DNA from: Brachypodium distachyon
Taxonomy: Eukaryota; Streptophyta; Magnoliopsida; Poales; Poaceae
Assembly: GCF_000005505.3 (NCBI RefSeq)
Contig: NC_016131.3
Coordinates: 45,469,355 to 45,533,354 of the forward strand
Reading direction: 5' to 3'
DNA length: 64,000 nucleotides
Shown here: one piece after another, positions 59,717-64,000 of the stretch
How positions within the stretch are numbered: position 1 is the first letter of the stretch
How the letters are laid out: every line of letters starts with the position of its first letter
Position numbers and translations under genes: made by a program
The notes under the pieces: generated by a model
What the model was told of the DNA's origin: nothing
Seen by the model: only the letters and a program-made list of their open reading frames with translations
Databases searched by the model: none

Positions 59717-62700
59717 GGTTAGCATCAACCTAATCACTCGCGTTTATGCAGCTGTTCGATGTATAATTTTGATTTTTTTGTCTTCATGACATTGCATTAC
59801 TAATTTTATTCTATATTTTGCGTAACATTTTGTCCTCGGCCTTGAGATTCATAAGGTTGAATGCGTCTTAGGACTTGGTACTTCATGTGTAGACTTGATA
59901 TTGAGTAATGTCAATTGAGGATCATAATTTGTTATGTCACATGATATGCTGCTAATACATATGGATTCTGTGAGCCTCGGTTGTCTGCATCTTAGGAAGT
60001 ACTGTCAGTGTGTGTCAATCTGTTTTGTTCTATGGCCATTTGATCTGTGTTGTCAATTGCTCCTGTCAGTCAGAAATGTATGGCGTTCTAGACATTGACG
60101 TGCTCTCCCGCATAAATCCTTATGTTTTTTATATCGGAAAACGTCGCTGAATGTTATTTTCAAAATCTCATAGTAGTAGTAATAGTATTTACATCTTACC
60201 AATCTGAATGTTATACTCAGTGCAGAATGCAGGGAGTATTAGTTTTTGAAGTTGGAGAGTTCTACTCGGTACTTTCTAGGAAGTCATGTAATTCACTAAT
60301 GGATGCAGTATTTCTCAGTGCAGAATGGATTAACAATTACAAATTGTTTGTAGACAAGAATGAGTCAGCATGTTCTGATGATTGAATAGTATCAAAATCA
60401 AATGTTTGGAACATAATACATAGTGCATTTGGCAGTACCAGTTATAGGACACTGTTTATGTAAGATCATTCTTTATTTTCATCAGCATACATTCGGCTCT
60501 ATTTTGGTGTAGCAATACAACAAATAAGAAATATGATCCTGTATTAAATTATTATTGGCACTGTATGAACGTAAGTTGCTATCTGTATTACTCACGCATC
60601 CTTACTATAGCTTTACTAACATTGGTTATCTCTGCTTTGTTGCATGCAGGTTTTATTGAACTAGGGCCAGTAATGCTTATTTCTTACTTTTGCCGTGAGC
60701 CCAAAATGTGATGAATCTATGCTATGTTGGCAATTGAAACTGTTCGCCATGTATTCAGGGACCCTGTTGAAGTTTTGGTTAGACTCGTTGTGAAATGTGC
60801 GGACCATTTTAGTATTGTTATATCAGCACTGAAGCGTAATTTGCCATCACTTTATTTGCGTTGTTTGCATTTTTTACCACCAGCCGTTTTTGGTTCTCAC
60901 CAAGTTGATTTCGATGATGGTTCAGTGCTGTTCTTTTGTTTATAAATTCCTTTTGTGGATTAACGCTCATGGTATGCCCAGTTTCTGACCATTGGGAATC
61001 GGCATTGCTGACCAGTGACCAAGTAGTTGTATCTAAATAATCATATTGTATGCGCCGGCTTTATTTTCTACTTAATCTTTTCATTTGGAAAACCTTCATC
61101 TAAGTTGAATTGCCAGGTAGACGCCAGCTTAAATATAGTCGATTCAATAACTGTGTAAAGCAAGTATCGAACTATTTCTCATCCCATTAAGTTACACTGT
61201 TGGATTAGCCAAGTTCCTTGCAGAAGTGCGTCTACCAGAAGGCGTTTTAATTTCACAACTGAAAACAAGCATATTTACATTTACATTTCCATTAAAAAGA
61301 CTCTGGCTTAACCCTGCAAATGCTGCATTAATCAATTCAATCTAAAAATCTATTATATCTAAGTAGGAGAATCTCACGTCTTGATTTTCCTTAACATACA
61401 AGCATATGCATGTGAACAAATTTTATTGATAACATGTTGCACATGTTGCAGGTTGCAAAGCCTTGAAAATACACTTTTGTGGACTACTTTTTGAAATAAA
61501 ATTTGAATTGATGTGTTCTATATATTTGGTTTGAAAAAACTAAAAGGGCCCTACTAGTAAAAATATAATGTGTGTATCTGACTTTTGTTTTGGACCAAAT
61601 GTGTATATCTGATGGAGTATAATCAACATTCATATATTTCAATCTTCTGCCCTTATTCGTGCTAAAGAAATGGGTTGTTAAATTAACAGTCATCTCGTAG
61701 GAACTGTGTATATGTGATGTTGTTTCTCACGTCATGTACCAAGATAAATTGTTGTTTCTATCTCGTAATAATTTTACACAAGAACTACGCTGCAGTTAAT
61801 TAAGTCGATCCTTCGAAATTGAGTTTTCACCTTACAGAGTAAGAAGCTGAGGATCCACTAACGCTTTCAAGCAGAGTTGCTTCGCGTCCGATAGTTTATC
61901 GAAGGGCCATGTGCTTCATCGGACCAACGTCAGACACCAATTCGTCGTAGGTGCAGCAAAGTACGTTGGTTTTCAAATTGCTAATCTGATCTGCATAGAC
62001 TCCTCTTTTTCATGTTGCTTCCGTGCTGGATGGTACTAGCTAGCTTGACTAGGATCTCAGCGAATTCTCGGCATGGAAATTGAAAGACATGTTGCTGAAC
62101 GTGTCTTTATCAGTTTCACATGTTGCTCCATTTTTTAGTGACTGAGATGTGAGTTTGGATTTCAGCCTCTCCATCTGACCACTGATGTATTCTTGGGAGA
62201 AGACGCTCGGACGTATGATGTATGATTGGATAGGTATCTTTCCTCATGCCTCCAACTCCAAGTCCAACTTACAAAGTATATCGGCCAGTGGACTATGGGT
62301 TTCAGAGGCATCACACCAGAAAATCAAAACTGAATTGGGATTTGGGAATGGCCCATGACCGTGTAGTGTAACATGCACCCGTTCTTTTCATATCTCCGAC
62401 GGGATCTCTCAAGCATATATGGGTTCTTTGACATCCTGCAATGCTCCTCCTCCGGCACTTAAATAGGGAACGTGATGGATTTAATCTGGTCCAACCATAC
62501 AAGGACATGATTGTACCGAATCGTAGTTTCTATTTCTTCAAACAGCTAAACATCACTTGTTAGTCTCTCGGATATTATTTTTTTGTAATCACCAGGGGAA
62601 AAATCTCTCCATTTGAATATATTAGCTCAAACTAAGAGTTTCCAAGAGCAGACAGTTAGTCACGCCACAGATCGAAGTGTACCGATTAACCTGATCTCAA

Positions 62701-64000
62701 TGACCGGATTCTAGGGGAAATATAAAACTGTAACACCTAATTAAACTACAAAGTCGGAAAACAATAGGAGTAGAGGACCACCACTATAGAAACAATATCT
62801 GGCATGCACGAGAGGAGTACCTCCGACGTTGTCGAAGGGCAAACCACTGCCCAGTCAACACGCTTCATCTATTTCATCATCCTTAGACGGAGCTGTTCAT
62901 AAGTGAGACAAATTTTTGAACTCCCCAATGCCTGCTCACATATAGGGACGCGGCCTCATAGGTGTTGCAAAAGAAGTTTTATATGAACTCAGAGTATGGT
63001 ATGCTATGATGCTTAGATATTTATCTCCTCTCCGTTCAACTGTCCGCTGCAACTCAACAACAATGACAATGCTACGAAGCCATGAAAAAAAGAAAGGGGA
63101 CAATCAGCTTTCAAATGTGACAAGGAAGAAGTGATTCCCAAGCAGACTTCTGAACAGACTACCAGAGATGGAGAGAAGACCAAGAAGCAACATAAATAAA
63201 GTATAATGAGGACTCATCCAATTCGTATTGGACAAGCACTTTGTGGGATTGCAAGAAGTGGAGCATTTTGCTGAATTTCTATTGATGTTGTAAACTCGTA
63301 CTAATGCAGAAGAAAGTTACGTGGCTAGAAAATTGAGTCTGCATTCTGCTTCCAAAGCAATCAAATTCTGTTGAGGATCCCCACCGCAGCGAGCTGGCCC
63401 TTAGGCTGTGGGGAGAGAGAAGAGGAAGAAGAAGGGGAGAAAAGTGTGCAAAAATTACCGCAAACTGTGATTCTTGAGAAGTATGCCTCAAAGACTATGA
63501 TTTCTTGAAATTTACTCAATATTTGACTAGCGCATATTCTAAAACGACATAAATACATGGCTGGAGTAAGTAATTAAGTTAGACCACTAAAGATTTGTTT
63601 TCGTCTTGCTCCACTCGACGTCTCGACCCATTGGCACTTGATAAGGCTATTAATAAGACGCAACGGGTTATACTGCAACTACGTTTGGCCTTTCGCCTGT
63701 CCGCCGCATCACCAACCCCCATTTGACAGCCAACCCCTGCTCAACCAGAATATTGGAGTTGACACTGCTGGACACGATTTCTGCATCATATCTCTAGCTC
63801 TCTTAGCTAATAAAGTTATTCAGTACATATGGGGTCGCTGAACCTAGAAGGAAAAACAAGAGTTGTGATATTGCATTTCCCCATGCGTCCTAACCCTACA
63901 ATGCCTATTCGACATTGGTGACTGGGATTCAGTGGAGGCAGCAAAGGAATTTCTAAAATAAGATAGCAAATGCATACTCCTACGCGCGGAGTTGTATCAG
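59717..64000. other. Right-hand intergenic region
   Basis: The first few hundred bases are presumably the RPL35A 3' UTR. Beyond that the DNA is AT-rich with only short random open frames. I saw no conserved protein, tRNA, transposon terminus or long repeat. Confidence 0.4.

Overview
This window is nuclear DNA of a grass (Poaceae). The proteins match the cereal forms of 26S proteasome RPT1, LHT amino-acid transporters, ATL RING-H2 ligases and ribosomal protein L35a. All multi-exon genes have GT-AG introns, third codon positions are GC-rich in several genes, and the spacers hold grass-type Stowaway MITEs, CACTA elements, a Mutator-like element with long TIRs, LINE fragments and a Helitron. I cannot name the species; gene density and repeat types suggest a small or medium grass genome. 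All gene models were read by eye from splice motifs and remembered family features; no database search was run.

Layout, left to right. 1-1774: 5' part of a Ty3/gypsy element on the minus strand (LTR, tRNA-Met primer-binding site, a gag start fused in frame to reverse transcriptase). 1849-4259: non-autonomous Mutator-like (Pack-MULE-type) element. 6637-7587: single-exon ATL RING-H2 E3 ligase, minus. 10715-13687: intact seven-exon RPT1, minus. 14799-24458: badly decayed DEAH10/RID1-type RNA helicase, minus, whose middle exons are missing and whose gap holds a CACTA/En-Spm element (17026 to about 21090), two MITEs and a LINE scrap. 26210-27530: LINE remnant interrupted by a 469-bp miniature CACTA with a perfect CGT target duplication. 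28099-29900: LHT1-like amino-acid transporter with three small indels, minus. 31279-32665: second LINE remnant between about 280-bp direct repeats. 33194-34921: galactosyltransferase-like gene with an in-frame stop and a lost splice donor, plus. 35673-41813: GON4L-like chromatin/SANT protein, minus, eight coding exons with one apparent frameshift. 43449-48181: GC-rich minisatellite leading into a 12-exon gene with a Ulp1/C48 protease domain followed by what looks like a second, degenerate C48 fold. 49434 to about 55552: degenerate RepHel Helitron. 56540-56905: broken copy of a small membrane-protein gene. 59179-59716: intact RPL35A, plus, with a telo-box and TATA promoter. 59717-64000: no gene seen.

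The genes do not form a pathway. They are unlinked housekeeping or plant-specific genes (proteasome ATPase, ubiquitin ligase, ribosomal protein, transporter, chromatin factor) set among transposons. Only RPT1, the ATL gene and RPL35A look fully intact. Several of the others carry single-base indels in homopolymers, which may be real decay or sequence error, but the helicase and the galactosyltransferase-like gene carry substitution-type nonsense changes and structural loss. The most unusual item is the tandem Ulp1-like protein, with a duplicated potential mini-exon and a repeat-built 5' region.
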